The translations under genes and the position numbers were made by a program. Of a DNA stretch of 64,000 nt, positions 9,070 to 17,750 are shown piece by piece; the stretch's first letter is position 1; every line of letters begins with the position of its first letter. The stretch comes from a bacterium (GTDB taxonomy: Bacteria; UBP18; UBA7526), in assembly GCA_030615855.1 (NCBI GenBank), contig JAUWYL010000003.1, forward strand, positions 1-64,000. Reading direction: 5' to 3'. The notes beneath the pieces are model-generated. The model was not told the origin of the DNA and searched no databases. It was given only the letters and a program-made list of their open reading frames with translations.

Positions 9070-9180
9070 TCGGAGTAACCAGTAACCAGTTTACAGTTTT
9101 TGAAAGAAGTAACCAGTTACCAGTAACCAGTTCTTTACTGTAAACTGTTCGCTGGTTACTGTAAACCTCTATTCTACTAT
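9070..9180. repeat. GTAACCAGT word array and its inverse
   Basis: AGTAACCAGTTTACAGT words on the left are mirrored by ACTGTAAACTG and CTGGTTACTG on the right. The 30 bases at 9151-9180 recur exactly at 35576-35605, 26 kb away. No gene is seen. Confidence 0.8.
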
Positions 9181-9206
9181 CTATTCTTTATGTTAGCACA
9201 CTAAGA

Positions 9207-10310
9207 CTATCTGGTCAAGTGAAATTTAATGGTAATTATATCTCCCTCTGCTACTCTGTAATCTTTCCCTTCTATTTTCAAAAGACCCTTCTCCCTTGCT
9301 TGGGATAGGGAACCTATCTGAATCAAATCGGAGTAGTTGATCACCTCCGCTTTAATGAATCCCTTCTCCATATCTGAATGTATTCTTCCCGCTGCTTCCC
9401 TGACGTTTCTCCCCCCTTCCAGAGTCCAAGCGCGAAGTTTCTTCCTCTCCAAGGTGAAGAAGGTAATAAGGCGTAGTAATCTATAACTTTCTCTAATCAA
9501 CTTCTCTAATCCTATCTCCCCTATTCCCAGCTCAGCTCGAAACTGGGCGCGCTCCTCCTCTGGTAGTTCCTGCATCTCAGACTCTAATTGAGCACAGATT
9601 CCTATTGCATTATACTTCTTCAAATCTTCTGGAACTTCCTCTTCCTCACCCAGATTGGCAACATAGAGGACCGGCTTCAGAGAGAGAAGATGGTATTCTT
9701 TCAAAACCTCTCTCTCTTTTTCATTTAATTCTGGTAGTTCTCCCTGCTTGAGCGATTCCCCCACCTTCTCAAGTAACCTAAGTTCTTCCTTTGCCTCAGG
9801 GTCCTTCTTTATTTTCTCTCTTCTTTTTTCAATGATCTCCAGATCCGCCAAGGCGAGTTCCAGATTGATGATCTCTATATCTTTTATCGGATTGAGGCCT
9901 CCGGCCTGGGCTCCGCCCCAAGAGGGGCTCTGTCCCGGTGGGAGGGGCCTCTGGCCTGGAAGGTCGGGAGTGATGTGGGCAATATTGGGATCCGGGAAGC
10001 ACCTCACGATATGGACTATGGCCTCCACTTCCCTTATCTTTGCTAAGAACCGATTTCCCAGTCCTTGCCCCTTGCTCGCTCCTTCAACCAATCCCGCGAT
10101 ATCCAAGAACTTAATGGTGGTTGGGGTCACCTCGGATGCCTCAATGAGCTCTTTTAACTTCGCCAATCTCTCATCCGGGACCTCCACCACCCCGATATTG
10201 GGCTCTATGGTAGTGAAGGGATATCTCTCAACCTTAGCATGTCCCCTGGTTAGGGCATTGAATAGGGTTGTCTTCCCCACATTGGGAAGTCCCACGATTC
10301 CGATCTGCAA
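9207..10310 (-). CDS. ychF: Ribosome-binding ATPase YchF (OBG family) with a repeat-coded insert
   Basis: YchF is a TRAFAC-class P-loop protein that binds ribosomes and prefers ATP. The frame begins Q-I-G-I-V-G-L-P-N-V-G-K-T-T (P-loop), then a Y-P-F-T-T-I-E-P-N switch, a D-I-A-G-L-V-E-G-A Walker B region, a coiled coil and a C-terminal TGS domain. I place the start at TTG 10310 because GTGAGG lies just upstream and the P-loop is normally near the N-terminus; a TTG at 10334 would read through repeat DNA. Residues about 115-138 (rich in P, G and Q) are extra relative to the family and are encoded by a mini-hairpin array. Confidence 0.92.
   Translation of the reverse strand: MQIGIVGLPNVGKTTLFNALTRGHAKVERYPFTTIEPNIGVVEVPDERLAKLKELIEASEVTPTTIKFLDIAGLVEGASKGQGLGNRFLAKIREVEAIVHIVRCFPDPNIAHITPDLPGQRPLPPGQSPSWGGAQAGGLNPIKDIEIINLELALADLEIIEKRREKIKKDPEAKEELRLLEKVGESLKQGELPELNEKEREVLKEYHLLSLKPVLYVANLGEEEEVPEDLKKYNAIGICAQLESEMQELPEEERAQFRAELGIGEIGLEKLIRESYRLLRLITFFTLERKKLRAWTLEGGRNVREAAGRIHSDMEKGFIKAEVINYSDLIQIGSLSQAREKGLLKIEGKDYRVAEGDIITIKFHLTR
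9895..9968. repeat. Five tandem mini-hairpins inside ychF
   Basis: The plus strand reads as consecutive small palindromes with 3-nt loops: AGGCC-TCC-GGCCT, GGGC-TCC-GCCC, AGAG-GGG-CTCT, TCCC-GGT-GGGA and GGCC-TCT-GGCC. The array keeps the ychF frame open and falls in a surface loop after the G domain. Confidence 0.8.
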
Positions 10311-10702
10311 GATAAGCCTCACTTCGTTCGGCAAGACGCAGATTCAGACAGATGTCTGCGGATTCAAACGGATAATTCGTCGAAAAGGAGTTTTCCGTCT
10401 GCATTCGCCACAATCCGTTTGCATCCTTTTTCAAAAATTAATATAAATAAAAATTGGCCAAGAGGCCGATGAGACAGGATACTAGGTGATTAGGAGATTA
10501 GGATTTGGAAACTGGGATATTTGGATATTAGGAACGCCTTTGTCCCCAATCCCCTAGTCCCCTAATCATCCATCCTCCGTAGCAGTTGCACTGCTACTGC
10601 GGAGGACGGGCCAAATCCCAGTCTCCCAGTCACCCAATCTCCTAAATTTACTAATCCACCTAATTATTCTGTTCACCGTTCACTGATCACCGATCACCGG
10701 AA
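10311..10702. repeat. 390-bp repeat-filled spacer between hppA and ychF
   Basis: No supported gene. The ychF end carries a CTTCGTTCGGCAAG boundary and GCAGATTCAGACAG/GTCTGCGGATTC words. The centre has GATTAGGAGATTAGGA and AACTGGGATATTTGGATATTAGG words at 10486-10531, mirrored by CCAAATCCCAGTCTCCCAGTC at 10611-10631. A hairpin GTAGCAGTTGCACTGCTAC lies at 10579-10597. Near hppA there are TTCACTGATCACCGATCACCGG words. Confidence 0.75.
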
Positions 10703-12766
10703 TTAGAATATCCTCTCAACCAGTGCCATAAGGTGCTCATTGAGAAATAGGATAACGGGCGAGAAGACCAGGGAGACAATGGCCATGAGCTTCAATAGAA
10801 TGTTCAAAGAGGGTCCGGCGGTATCCTTGAAGGGATCCCCTACCGTATCCCCGATAATAGAATCCTTATGGACTTGAGAACCCTTTCCTCCCAAGTTTCC
10901 TTCCTCAATGTACTTCTTGGCATTGTCCCAGGCACCACCAGTATTGGCGAGCATGATGGCCAAAGGGACACCGGTCACTAAGGAACCGATTAGAAACCCG
11001 CCCAGGGTCTCCACTCCCAAAAGGATGCCAATTATGAAGGGGATGATGACCGCCATGATCCCGGGAACAATCATCTCCCTTAGAGCGCCCCGGGTAGTGA
11101 TGTCTACGCATTTATAGGAGTCAGGCATCACCTTCCCTTCCATGAGGCCTTTTATCTCCTTAAACTGCCTCCTCACCTCCTCCACCACCTTATGAGCCGT
11201 CCTCCCCACGGCCTGCATGGTCATTGAGCAGAAAAGAAAAGGAACCACTCCCCCTATAAATAATCCGGCAACCACCTTTGCCTTGAGGCAGTCGATGAGG
11301 GTGAGGTTCACTACTTTAGAATAAGCGACGAACAAGGCAAGAGCAGTCAGGGCAGCGGAACCGATGGCGAATCCCTTTCCAATGGCAGCCGTGGTATTCC
11401 CCACGGCATCCAGCCTCTCCGCCCTCTTTCTCACCTCTGGCCCCATACCAGCCATCTCGGCAATCCCGGCCGCATTATCGGCAATGGGACCATAGGCATC
11501 GACCGCCACGGTCATTCCCGTTATGGATAACATGCCAATGGCAGATAAGGCGACTCCGAAGATCCCTTCTAACCAGTAAGCGATAATGGTCGCCAGGCCA
11601 ATGGCCACCATGGGAAGGGCAGTAGATCTCATCCCTATCGCCAATCCTTGAATGATATTGGTTGCCGGACCAGTAGTCGTTGCCTGGGCGATCTGACGCA
11701 CCGCTTTTCCAGAGGTGAAATACTCTGCAGTGAATCCCACAACGAGACCAGCTACCAGACCGGCTAAAACACTGAAAAAGGTATTGAATATTTTCCAGGA
11801 TTCGTTATACCAGTAAGTAGTCAGAATGAAGGCCCCAATTATCAAGGCCAGGGCGCTCGATACCATACCGTTGCGCAGTGCTCTCTGAGGATCCTGGCCC
11901 TCCTTCATTCTCACGAAGAATACTCCAATAATGGAAGCGAGGATTCCCCAGCCAGCCAATAGCAGAGCAAGCATCATCCCCTTGGTATTGAGTGCTGCAG
12001 CAGCGATGATTAGACAGGCGATGATGGCCCCCACATAGGACTCATATAGATCAGCGCCCATGCCCGCCACATCTCCCACATTGTCGCCCACATTATCGGC
12101 AATGACTGCGGGATTCCGGGGGTCGTCCTCTGGTATTCCTCTCTCAACCTTTCCCACCAGATCAGCACCAACATCCGCAGCCTTAGTGAAGATTCCCCCT
12201 CCCACCCTGGCGAATAAGGCCACCAGGGAAGCGCCCATAGAAAATCCCACGATGAGTGAAGTAGCCTCTATGATTCTATTCGATAATTCCATCTCTCCTT
12301 TACCAATGAAGAGTAGAAAGACCAGGGAGAGGCCTAATAGGCCAAGGGAAACCACAGAGAGGCCCATCACCGCTCCTCCGGGAAAGGCGATGGAAAGCGC
12401 CTCGTTGAAGCTCTTCTTCGCTCCCTGGGCAGTACGGGCATTGGACTTGGTGGCGATCTGCATCCCAAAGTAGCCAGCCAAAAGGGAGAAGAAGGCGCCC
12501 ACTAAGAAGGCCAAAGCGGTCTTCTTCGCCACAGCGAAGAAAAGGATTAAGGCGATAGCCAGGATGAAGAAGGCGATCGCCTTATACTCTCGATATAAAA
12601 AAGCCATGGCTCCCCGATGAATGCTATCCGAGATCTGAACCATCCTCTCACTTCCCGCATCCTTCCTCAGGATTCTTCGGGAGAGAATGAGAACGAAGAA
12701 GAGACCCACTATCCCACAAGCCAGGGCAGCTATTAAAGATGTTAAATCACCGAATATCGGAATCAT
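10703..12766 (-). CDS. hppA: Membrane-bound ion-pumping pyrophosphatase, K+-dependent type
   Basis: This enzyme couples PPi hydrolysis to H+ or Na+ pumping across the inner membrane. The 687 residues have about 16 membrane helices. The substrate loop [11 protein letters not shown] and the D-N-V-G-D-N-V-G-D motif lie near residues 200-235. The K+ switch region reads G-N-T-T-A-A; alanine there (rather than lysine) marks the K+-dependent subfamily. H+ versus Na+ specificity cannot be settled by eye. A GGGAGGGAGAG sequence precedes the ATG. Confidence 0.95.
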   Translation of the reverse strand: MIPIFGDLTSLIAALACGIVGLFFVLILSRRILRKDAGSERMVQISDSIHRGAMAFLYREYKAIAFFILAIALILFFAVAKKTALAFLVGAFFSLLAGYFGMQIATKSNARTAQGAKKSFNEALSIAFPGGAVMGLSVVSLGLLGLSLVFLLFIGKGEMELSNRIIEATSLIVGFSMGASLVALFARVGGGIFTKAADVGADLVGKVERGIPEDDPRNPAVIADNVGDNVGDVAGMGADLYESYVGAIIACLIIAAAALNTKGMMLALLLAGWGILASIIGVFFVRMKEGQDPQRALRNGMVSSALALIIGAFILTTYWYNESWKIFNTFFSVLAGLVAGLVVGFTAEYFTSGKAVRQIAQATTTGPATNIIQGLAIGMRSTALPMVAIGLATIIAYWLEGIFGVALSAIGMLSITGMTVAVDAYGPIADNAAGIAEMAGMGPEVRKRAERLDAVGNTTAAIGKGFAIGSAALTALALFVAYSKVVNLTLIDCLKAKVVAGLFIGGVVPFLFCSMTMQAVGRTAHKVVEEVRRQFKEIKGLMEGKVMPDSYKCVDITTRGALREMIVPGIMAVIIPFIIGILLGVETLGGFLIGSLVTGVPLAIMLANTGGAWDNAKKYIEEGNLGGKGSQVHKDSIIGDTVGDPFKDTAGPSLNILLKLMAIVSLVFSPVILFLNEHLMALVERIF

Positions 12767-12774
12767 CTCTCCCT

Positions 12775-12848
12775 CCCTTCGGTCGGAGTGATCTGTGATC
12801 AGTGATCGGTGATCTGTATTTTTTGTTCACGGTTCATGGTTCACTGAC
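12775..12848. repeat. GTGATCGGTGATC array plus TTCACGGTTCATGG array
   Basis: TGATCTGTGATCAGTGATCGG words are followed by TTCACGGTTCATGGTTCACTG. The second word overlaps the end of pth and supplies its final codons and stop. Confidence 0.75.
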
Positions 12849-13403
12849 ATTATATTTATTCATAGCGGGGATAATTCCTTCTTTCACAAGAAGGATCAGA
12901 GCCTCCCCTGCTCTATCTATCGCTTTTTTAACTAATAAATTTTCTTCTCTTGTAAAATTCTTAAGGACGTAATCTTTAGGATCTATTCTTTGAGAAGGCC
13001 TTCCAATCCCTATGCGCAAGCGAGGAAATTCATTACTTTTTAAATATCGAATTATGGATTCCAAGCCTTTATGGCCGCCAGATGTACCTTTTTTCCTTAT
13101 TCTTATTCTTCCTAAAGGAAGGTCGATGTCATCACAGACAATGATCAGATTCTTCAAAGGAATCTTCAGGCCTCTAACTAAGGAGGCCGCTGCCACTCCA
13201 GAGTTATTCATAAAGGTCAGGGGTTGGGCAAGAACGATCCTTTTCCTTCCTATCCTTCCCCTTCCCATAAGGGATTTATATCTTTTGGTCTTTAAGTCGA
13301 CCTTTAGTCTTCTGGCCAGGGAATCGAGGACCCGGAAGCCTAAGTTGTGACGACTCTTCAGATATCTCTTCCCCGGATTCCCCAGGCCGAGGAAGAGAAT
13401 CAT
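12834..13403 (-). CDS. pth: Peptidyl-tRNA hydrolase
   Basis: Pth frees tRNA from stalled peptidyl-tRNA. The 189 residues show G-L-G-N-P-G, the catalytic histidine in S-R-H-N-L-G, N-N-S-G near residue 67, and V-C-D-D-I-D-L-P-L-G. Its ATG overlaps the rplY stop by four bases (ATGA), indicating translational coupling. The last residues (N-V-S-E-P) are encoded by a repeat word. Confidence 0.95.
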   Translation of the reverse strand: MILFLGLGNPGKRYLKSRHNLGFRVLDSLARRLKVDLKTKRYKSLMGRGRIGRKRIVLAQPLTFMNNSGVAAASLVRGLKIPLKNLIIVCDDIDLPLGRIRIRKKGTSGGHKGLESIIRYLKSNEFPRLRIGIGRPSQRIDPKDYVLKNFTREENLLVKKAIDRAGEALILLVKEGIIPAMNKYNVSEP

Positions 13404-14158
13404 TTCTTCTTTTCTTCTGCCTTCGGTGCTTTCTCTGGCTTCTTCTCTTCCTTAGCAGGAGGCTTGGCCTCTTTTACCTCCCTAGGAGGCGGAGCTGGTT
13501 TCTTCTTTGCTTCCTCTGCCTCCTCTGGTGGCACCTCCTTCTCCTCTCCGATTACCTCTGGCTCGGCCACCACCTCCTCTGGGGTGGGTGGGACCACCTC
13601 CTCCACTGTAGGAGGTACAATAGAGACTACGGATTCTTCTCCATCTGCCAATATCTCGATATCACCGATTACTCTCAAATCCTTGACGTGCAGAGAGTCC
13701 CCAATCCCTAATTCTGAGACATCGACGGAAATGGACTCCGGGATCTCAGTGGGGAGGCACTCCACCTCTATCTCCCTCAATCTATGCTGAAGTATTCCTC
13801 CCTCTTTTACCCCAGGAGCCTCTCCCCTCACCTCAATGGGAACCGAGGCCTTTAACCTCTCTCTCAGGGATATCTGGCAGAGGTCAACGTGGAGAAGATC
13901 TTCCCTCACGGGATCGGTCTGCAGGTCCTTTACAATGACCGTCCTTGTCTTATCTCCCACCTTTAAAGATATGATGACATTCTCCCCTGCTTCAGAAGAG
14001 AGGGCTCTCTCCAAGTCCTTAGTATTTACAATCAGGGATTGGGCTTTCTCTTTTCCTCCATAGAGTATGGCCGGGATATAACCTCTTCTTCTCAGTCTTC
14101 CCGAGGAGCCCTTCCCCGTCTTCTCCCTGATCTCGGCCTCTAAACTTACTTTCTCCAT
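13400..14158 (-). CDS. rplY: 50S ribosomal protein bL25 (Ctc/TL5 type) with a long charged tail
   Basis: bL25 binds 5S rRNA. The N-terminal domain (about 1-90) has E-K-T-G-K-G-S-S-G-R-L-R-R-R-G-Y-I-P-A, and the TL5-type second domain runs to about residue 180. The last 70 residues are only P, E, K, A and V-rich low complexity, longer than is usual. The order prs-rplY-pth is typical. The ribosome-binding site GTGAGGAAG lies at the edge of a repeat boundary (CTCACTCCGTTCGGA on the plus strand). Confidence 0.94.
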   Translation of the reverse strand: MEKVSLEAEIREKTGKGSSGRLRRRGYIPAILYGGKEKAQSLIVNTKDLERALSSEAGENVIISLKVGDKTRTVIVKDLQTDPVREDLLHVDLCQISLRERLKASVPIEVRGEAPGVKEGGILQHRLREIEVECLPTEIPESISVDVSELGIGDSLHVKDLRVIGDIEILADGEESVVSIVPPTVEEVVPPTPEEVVAEPEVIGEEKEVPPEEAEEAKKKPAPPPREVKEAKPPAKEEKKPEKAPKAEEKKK

Positions 14159-14164
14159 TCTTCC

Positions 14165-14268
14165 TCACTCCGTTCGGATACACGGATTTGCACGGATTAC
14201 AAAACGGATGAGCACGGATTAAATCAGTGCTAATCAGTGTAATAAAATCCGTGCTAATCAGTGCTTAA
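14165..14268. repeat. CACGGATT word array and its inverse
   Basis: ACACGGATTTGCACGGATT and GAGCACGGATTAAATC words are followed by AATCCGTGCTAATCAGTG. The array ends at the prs stop codon. Confidence 0.75.
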
Positions 14269-15194
14269 TCAAAGAGGGAGCTTACTGACTCTCCCTTGTA
14301 AATGCGTTTTATTGCCTCTCCTAAGAGCGGGGCAACAGATAGAACCTTTATCTTCTTGAGCCTCTTCTCCTTTGGCAGAGGAATGGTATCAGTGATTATC
14401 ACTTCCTTAATTACCTTCTCCTTTAATATCTCTATTGCTGGCGGAGAGAAGACCCCATGGGTGCAGGCAGCAGAGATCTCCCTTGCTCCCTCATCTTTCA
14501 AGGCCTTTACTGCCTTTATTAAGGTTCCCGCAGTATCTATGATATCATCGACAATGACCAGGTTCTTATTCTTTACTTCACCGATGACATTCATCACTGT
14601 CGTCTTTCCCGATAGATCCCTCCGTTTATCAATGATGGCTAAAGGAGCCTTCAACCGCTTGGCATAGAACCTCGCCCTAGCTACCCCACCAGCATCTGGA
14701 GCCACAACCACGAACCTCTTCTTCTTGAGATATCTGCAGATGCTTGGGGTAGCGAAGAGATGATCCACCGGGATATCGAAGAAGGACTGTATCTGAGCAG
14801 CATGTAGATCCATGGTAAGCACCCTATGGGCCCCAGAGCGGGCGATGAGGTTGGCCACCAGTTTGGCGGCGATGGAGACTCGGGGCTCCACCTTCCTATC
14901 CTGCCGGGCATATCCATAGTAGGGTAGAACAGCGGTGATCCTCTCTGCCGATGCCCTCTGGGCGGCATCGATCAAGAGCAATAGTTCCATCAGACTCTTA
15001 TTCACTGGAGGACAGGTGGGCTGAAGAATAAAGACATCCTTTCCCCTTATATTCTCTAATATCTTGACATAGGTCTCCCCATCTGGGAACTGGGTGACCT
15101 CTGCTTTTCCTAAAGGAATCTTCAAATATCTGCAGATCTCCTTTGCTAACTCTGGATTGGCATTTCCCGTAAAGACCTTCAACTTATCCTTCAT
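14265..15194 (-). CDS. prs: Ribose-phosphate pyrophosphokinase
   Basis: Prs makes PRPP from ribose 5-phosphate and ATP. The 309 residues carry F-P-D-G-E-T-Y in the N-domain, the metal-binding D-L-H-A-A-Q-I-Q-S-F-F, and the PRPP loop V-D-D-I-I-D-T-A-G-T. I start at the ATG at 15194 because AAAGGAGG precedes it and it matches the family N-terminus; the frame extends upstream without support. It sits between glmU and rplY. Confidence 0.95.
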   Translation of the reverse strand: MKDKLKVFTGNANPELAKEICRYLKIPLGKAEVTQFPDGETYVKILENIRGKDVFILQPTCPPVNKSLMELLLLIDAAQRASAERITAVLPYYGYARQDRKVEPRVSIAAKLVANLIARSGAHRVLTMDLHAAQIQSFFDIPVDHLFATPSICRYLKKKRFVVVAPDAGGVARARFYAKRLKAPLAIIDKRRDLSGKTTVMNVIGEVKNKNLVIVDDIIDTAGTLIKAVKALKDEGAREISAACTHGVFSPPAIEILKEKVIKEVIITDTIPLPKEKRLKKIKVLSVAPLLGEAIKRIYKGESVSSLFD

Positions 15195-15217
15195 CCCGTT
15201 TCCTCCTTTGCAATTAT

Positions 15218-15290
15218 AACACACGAATCTATATGAATCAGAAACGAATTCACATGAATCTTTGACTTATTCGTGTCATTTCGTGTTTCT
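15218..15290. repeat. CACGAATC word array running into the end of glmU
   Basis: ACACACGAATCTATATGAATC and GAATTCACATGAATC are followed by ATTCGTGTCATTTCGTG. The final glmU codons (R-N-T-K-stop) lie inside the array. Confidence 0.7.
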
Positions 15291-16664
15291 TTTTCGCTTC
15301 TGTGACCTCTTCTTTGCCCAGTCCTTTATATTCCTCTGTCTTCCCCGAGCAATGGCCAGGGCATAAGGGGGAACGTCCTCAGTAATGGTGGAGCCAGCTC
15401 CGATCACCGCTCCTCTCCCAATTTTGACTGGAGCAATGAAGTTGGTATTGCTTCCCACGAACACCCCATCAGAAATCGTGGTGGGATACTTCTTGAAGCC
15501 ATCGTAGTTACAGGTGATGGTTCCTGCCCCGATATTGATCTCATCCCCTAAGGTAGCATCCCCAATGTAGGACATGTGGGCCACCTTGGACTCTCTTCCA
15601 ATACTTGACTTCTTTATCTCTACAAAGTTCCCGATCTTGGCTCTCTTCCCGATCCTGCTCTTTGGCCTCAGGTGGGCATAGGGGCCGATTCTGGCCTCTG
15701 ATTCTATGATGCTATTCTGAATGGATGAGTTCTTGATCTCAACCTTATTGGCCACTCTACTATCCCTTATCTGGACCGCGGGGCCGATGATACAGTCTTT
15801 TCCAATTCTACTCTTGCCCTCAATTATGGTGAAGGGATAGATTACGGTATCCCGATCGATCTCTACCTCCTGGTCAATGGTAGTAGTGAGAGGATCAACG
15901 ATGGTCACCCCATTGAGCATGAGCCTATCCAGGATGTGCTCCCTCATGATCCTATTGGCCAAGGCAAGATCCTTCCGAGAGTTAATCCCGATGATCTCAT
16001 CTGACTCATCCGTGGTATAGGCACTGACCTTATGGCCCTTCTTGGTCAAGACCTCAATGGCATCTGTTAGGTAATACTCCTCCTGGACGTTCTCCGGCTT
16101 TATCTTCTCTAAGGCCTGGAAGATGGCTTCCTTCTTAAAACAGTAGGTCCCGGCATTCACCTCCTCATTGGCCAGTTCGATTATCGTGGCATCCTCCTCC
16201 TCTACTATCTTACGGATGGTTCCATCCCCATGCCTGATGACCCTCCCATATCCTGTAGGAGGCTTCAGGATGGCAGTAAGAATGGTGGCCAGGGCATCCT
16301 TCTCTCTGTGGGTCTCGATCAGTCCCTTCAGGGTCTGGGTTGTTAAGAGCGGGGTGTCCCCGCTTAAGACCAGAAGATCCCCTTTGAATTTAGTGAGGTC
16401 TTCTCTGTATTGGGCCAGGGCATGGCCGGTACCCAGCTGCTCCTTCTGCCAGATGTAATCTACCCTTTTGCCCAGGGCCTCTTTAACTAAACTTCCTTTA
16501 TATCCAATGATGACTATCTTCCGATCAATATTTAGCTCTTTTAATCGGTCGATGAGATATTCTATCATGGGCTTGCCACAGACCTGGTGCAAGACCTTGG
16601 GCAATCTGGACTTCATTCTCGTCCCCTCGCCCGCTGCCAGGACAATGGCCACAATACTTTTCAT
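15276..16664 (-). CDS. glmU: Bifunctional UDP-GlcNAc pyrophosphorylase / GlcN-1-P acetyltransferase
   Basis: GlmU makes UDP-GlcNAc for peptidoglycan and LPS. The 462 residues start with the pyrophosphorylase signature L-A-A-G-E-G-T-R-M-K-S and end in a left-handed beta-helix of hexapeptide repeats from about residue 255. The acetyltransferase histidine region (Y-A-H-L-R-P) is near residue 360. The ATG at 16664 has GAGGAG upstream. Basic repeat-derived residues form the extreme C-terminus. Confidence 0.95.
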   Translation of the reverse strand: MKSIVAIVLAAGEGTRMKSRLPKVLHQVCGKPMIEYLIDRLKELNIDRKIVIIGYKGSLVKEALGKRVDYIWQKEQLGTGHALAQYREDLTKFKGDLLVLSGDTPLLTTQTLKGLIETHREKDALATILTAILKPPTGYGRVIRHGDGTIRKIVEEEDATIIELANEEVNAGTYCFKKEAIFQALEKIKPENVQEEYYLTDAIEVLTKKGHKVSAYTTDESDEIIGINSRKDLALANRIMREHILDRLMLNGVTIVDPLTTTIDQEVEIDRDTVIYPFTIIEGKSRIGKDCIIGPAVQIRDSRVANKVEIKNSSIQNSIIESEARIGPYAHLRPKSRIGKRAKIGNFVEIKKSSIGRESKVAHMSYIGDATLGDEINIGAGTITCNYDGFKKYPTTISDGVFVGSNTNFIAPVKIGRGAVIGAGSTITEDVPPYALAIARGRQRNIKDWAKKRSQKRKRNTK

Positions 16665-16679
16665 CTTTTACTCCTCAAT

Positions 16680-16712
16680 AAAAAGTCAAAAGTCAAAAGT
16701 CAATAGTCAATA
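16680..16712. repeat. AAAAGTCAAAAGTCAATAGTC tandem array
   Basis: Five tandem copies of a 7-bp word (AAAAGTC/AATAGTC) lie upstream of glmU and touch the end of the four-helix-bundle gene. An inverted counterpart (GACTATCGACTAATGACTA words) lies at 17111-17145 on that gene's other side. The two arrays therefore flank the gene as an inverted pair. Confidence 0.8.
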
Positions 16713-17096
16713 GTCTTTTTCCGATTTTGGAAGAAATTTTTCAGGATCGTTATGCATTACCCATAGCATAGAAATTATTTCCTGATAATCATTATCAATC
16801 TCGTGATATATGTCTTCATCCAAATAGCCATGCTGCAATGCATAATCAAGCCAATTTTGGGTTTCCTGTGCTTCTCCCATGGCATCTACCATTTTGACCT
16901 TAAATGCTTTAGGATACATTCGTTTTGCCCACCCCTCAGCAATTTGACCGCTTACAGAACGGGAAGATCTTAGGGTCTGATCTATAAGAGAATACCTTTC
17001 TTCCTTTGGCCAAGAACGAGTCAACTCATATAATCTGCAAGATAAAGCGAATGCTTTCTGCCATACCTTGAGATCACGAAACGATTTTATTTTCAT
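16707..17096 (-). CDS. Four-helix-bundle protein (23S rRNA IVP / S23 family)
   Basis: The 129 residues match the small helical family first found within 23S rRNA intervening sequences. Recognisable elements are F-R-D-L-K-V-W-Q-K-A-F near the N-terminus, a Y-E-L-T-R-S-W-P stretch, and S-G-Q-I-A-E-G-W. The family's molecular function is unknown. It interrupts the usual spoVG-glmU order and is flanked on both sides by inverted repeat arrays, so it may be an insertion. Confidence 0.88.
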   Translation of the reverse strand: MKIKSFRDLKVWQKAFALSCRLYELTRSWPKEERYSLIDQTLRSSRSVSGQIAEGWAKRMYPKAFKVKMVDAMGEAQETQNWLDYALQHGYLDEDIYHEIDNDYQEIISMLWVMHNDPEKFLPKSEKDY

Positions 17097-17105
17097 TCTT
17101 ACTCT

Positions 17106-17147
17106 ATTTTCTGACTATCGACTAATGACTATCGACTAATGACTAAT
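17106..17147. repeat. GACTATCGACTAATGACTA tandem array
   Basis: Five tandem variants of an 8-9 bp word (GACTATCGACTAAT) lie between the four-helix-bundle gene and tRNA-Gln. They are partly complementary to the array at 16680-16712. Confidence 0.75.
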
Positions 17148-17153
17148 TGTAAG

Positions 17154-17224
17154 CTGCCGGGGATGGGATCGAACCATCACACCGGACTCCAAAGGCCCGT
17201 GTCCTACCATTAGACGACCCGGCA
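17154..17224 (-). tRNA. tRNA-Gln (anticodon TTG)
   Basis: The minus strand folds as a 71-nt cloverleaf. The acceptor stem pairs TGCCGGG with CCCGGCA, the loop CTTTGGA has anticodon TTG, and the T loop is GTTCGATC. No CCA is encoded. It lies between spoVG and glmU; tRNA-Gln next to ispE/spoVG/prs genes is seen in several phyla. Confidence 0.95.
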
Positions 17225-17350
17225 ACTCTTCCTTAAGGGCTCTCTCTTGAAAATCTTTAGAACCCTCTGATTACACAGATTTCAAAATGACTACACTGAT
17301 TTTACTGTCGAAGTCTTAATCTGTGTAATCTATCTTTCAATCTTGTAATC

Positions 17351-17379
17351 AAAGATTTCTGACTTTTTCAGAAATCTTT
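17351..17379 (-). terminator. Hairpin after spoVG, probable terminator
   Basis: A perfect 12-bp stem (AAAGATTTCTGA with TCAGAAATCTTT, 5-nt loop) starts directly after the spoVG stop. The downstream T run is short on the minus strand, so termination may be weak or the hairpin may act in RNA stability. The bases between it and tRNA-Gln (17261-17340) are a TCTGTGTAATC word array. Confidence 0.6.
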
Positions 17380-17380
17380 T

Positions 17381-17731
17381 TTACTTCTTCTCTTCCTCCG
17401 GCTTCTCCCTTACCTCAGGGGCCTCTTCGTAGACCTTGGGTTCTTCAGGAACCACTGCCTCTGGGACTGCTCCCTGGGAGGCGAGCTCTTCCTGGTACTT
17501 CCCAATGACCTTCTCCTCAATCATCCTTCTGGTCTCGTTGTTCAGGGGATGGGCGATGTCCTTGAAGCTTCCGTCCTGGAGCCGCCTGGAAGGCATGGAG
17601 ACAAAGAGTCCCCTCATACCTTTGATCACCTTTAAGCCCCTCACCACAAAGCAACCATCGAAGACGATGGAGGCAAAGGCCTTGAGCTTTTCCTCATCCC
17701 TGAGCGTGATGCGTATTTCCGTGATCTCCAT
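17381..17731 (-). CDS. spoVG: SpoVG-family RNA/DNA-binding regulator
   Basis: SpoVG proteins are small site-specific nucleic-acid-binding regulators found far beyond spore formers. The 116 residues have the full conserved domain (M-E-I-T-E-I-R-I to about residue 85, including G-L-F-V-S-M-P-S-R-R). A tail rich in E, P and V follows. It starts 19 bases after ispE, matching the usual ispE-spoVG-glmU neighbourhood. Confidence 0.95.
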   Translation of the reverse strand: MEITEIRITLRDEEKLKAFASIVFDGCFVVRGLKVIKGMRGLFVSMPSRRLQDGSFKDIAHPLNNETRRMIEEKVIGKYQEELASQGAVPEAVVPEEPKVYEEAPEVREKPEEEKK

Positions 17732-17750
17732 CTAGTTCTCACCACCTTCC

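Noticed and set aside
10234-10434. 66-residue minus-strand ORF overlapping the ychF start
   Set aside because: It is made of repeat words and overlaps the ychF P-loop in another frame; no ribosome-binding site or family resemblance.
9748-10446. 232-residue plus-strand ORF opposite ychF
   Set aside because: Shadow of a conserved gene; the sequence is serine/proline-rich with no recognisable domain.
16680-17147. CRISPR-like arrays (regular short repeats)
   Set aside because: Units of 7-20 bp are tandem with no unique spacers of constant length, and no cas genes are present. The same applies to all word arrays in the window.
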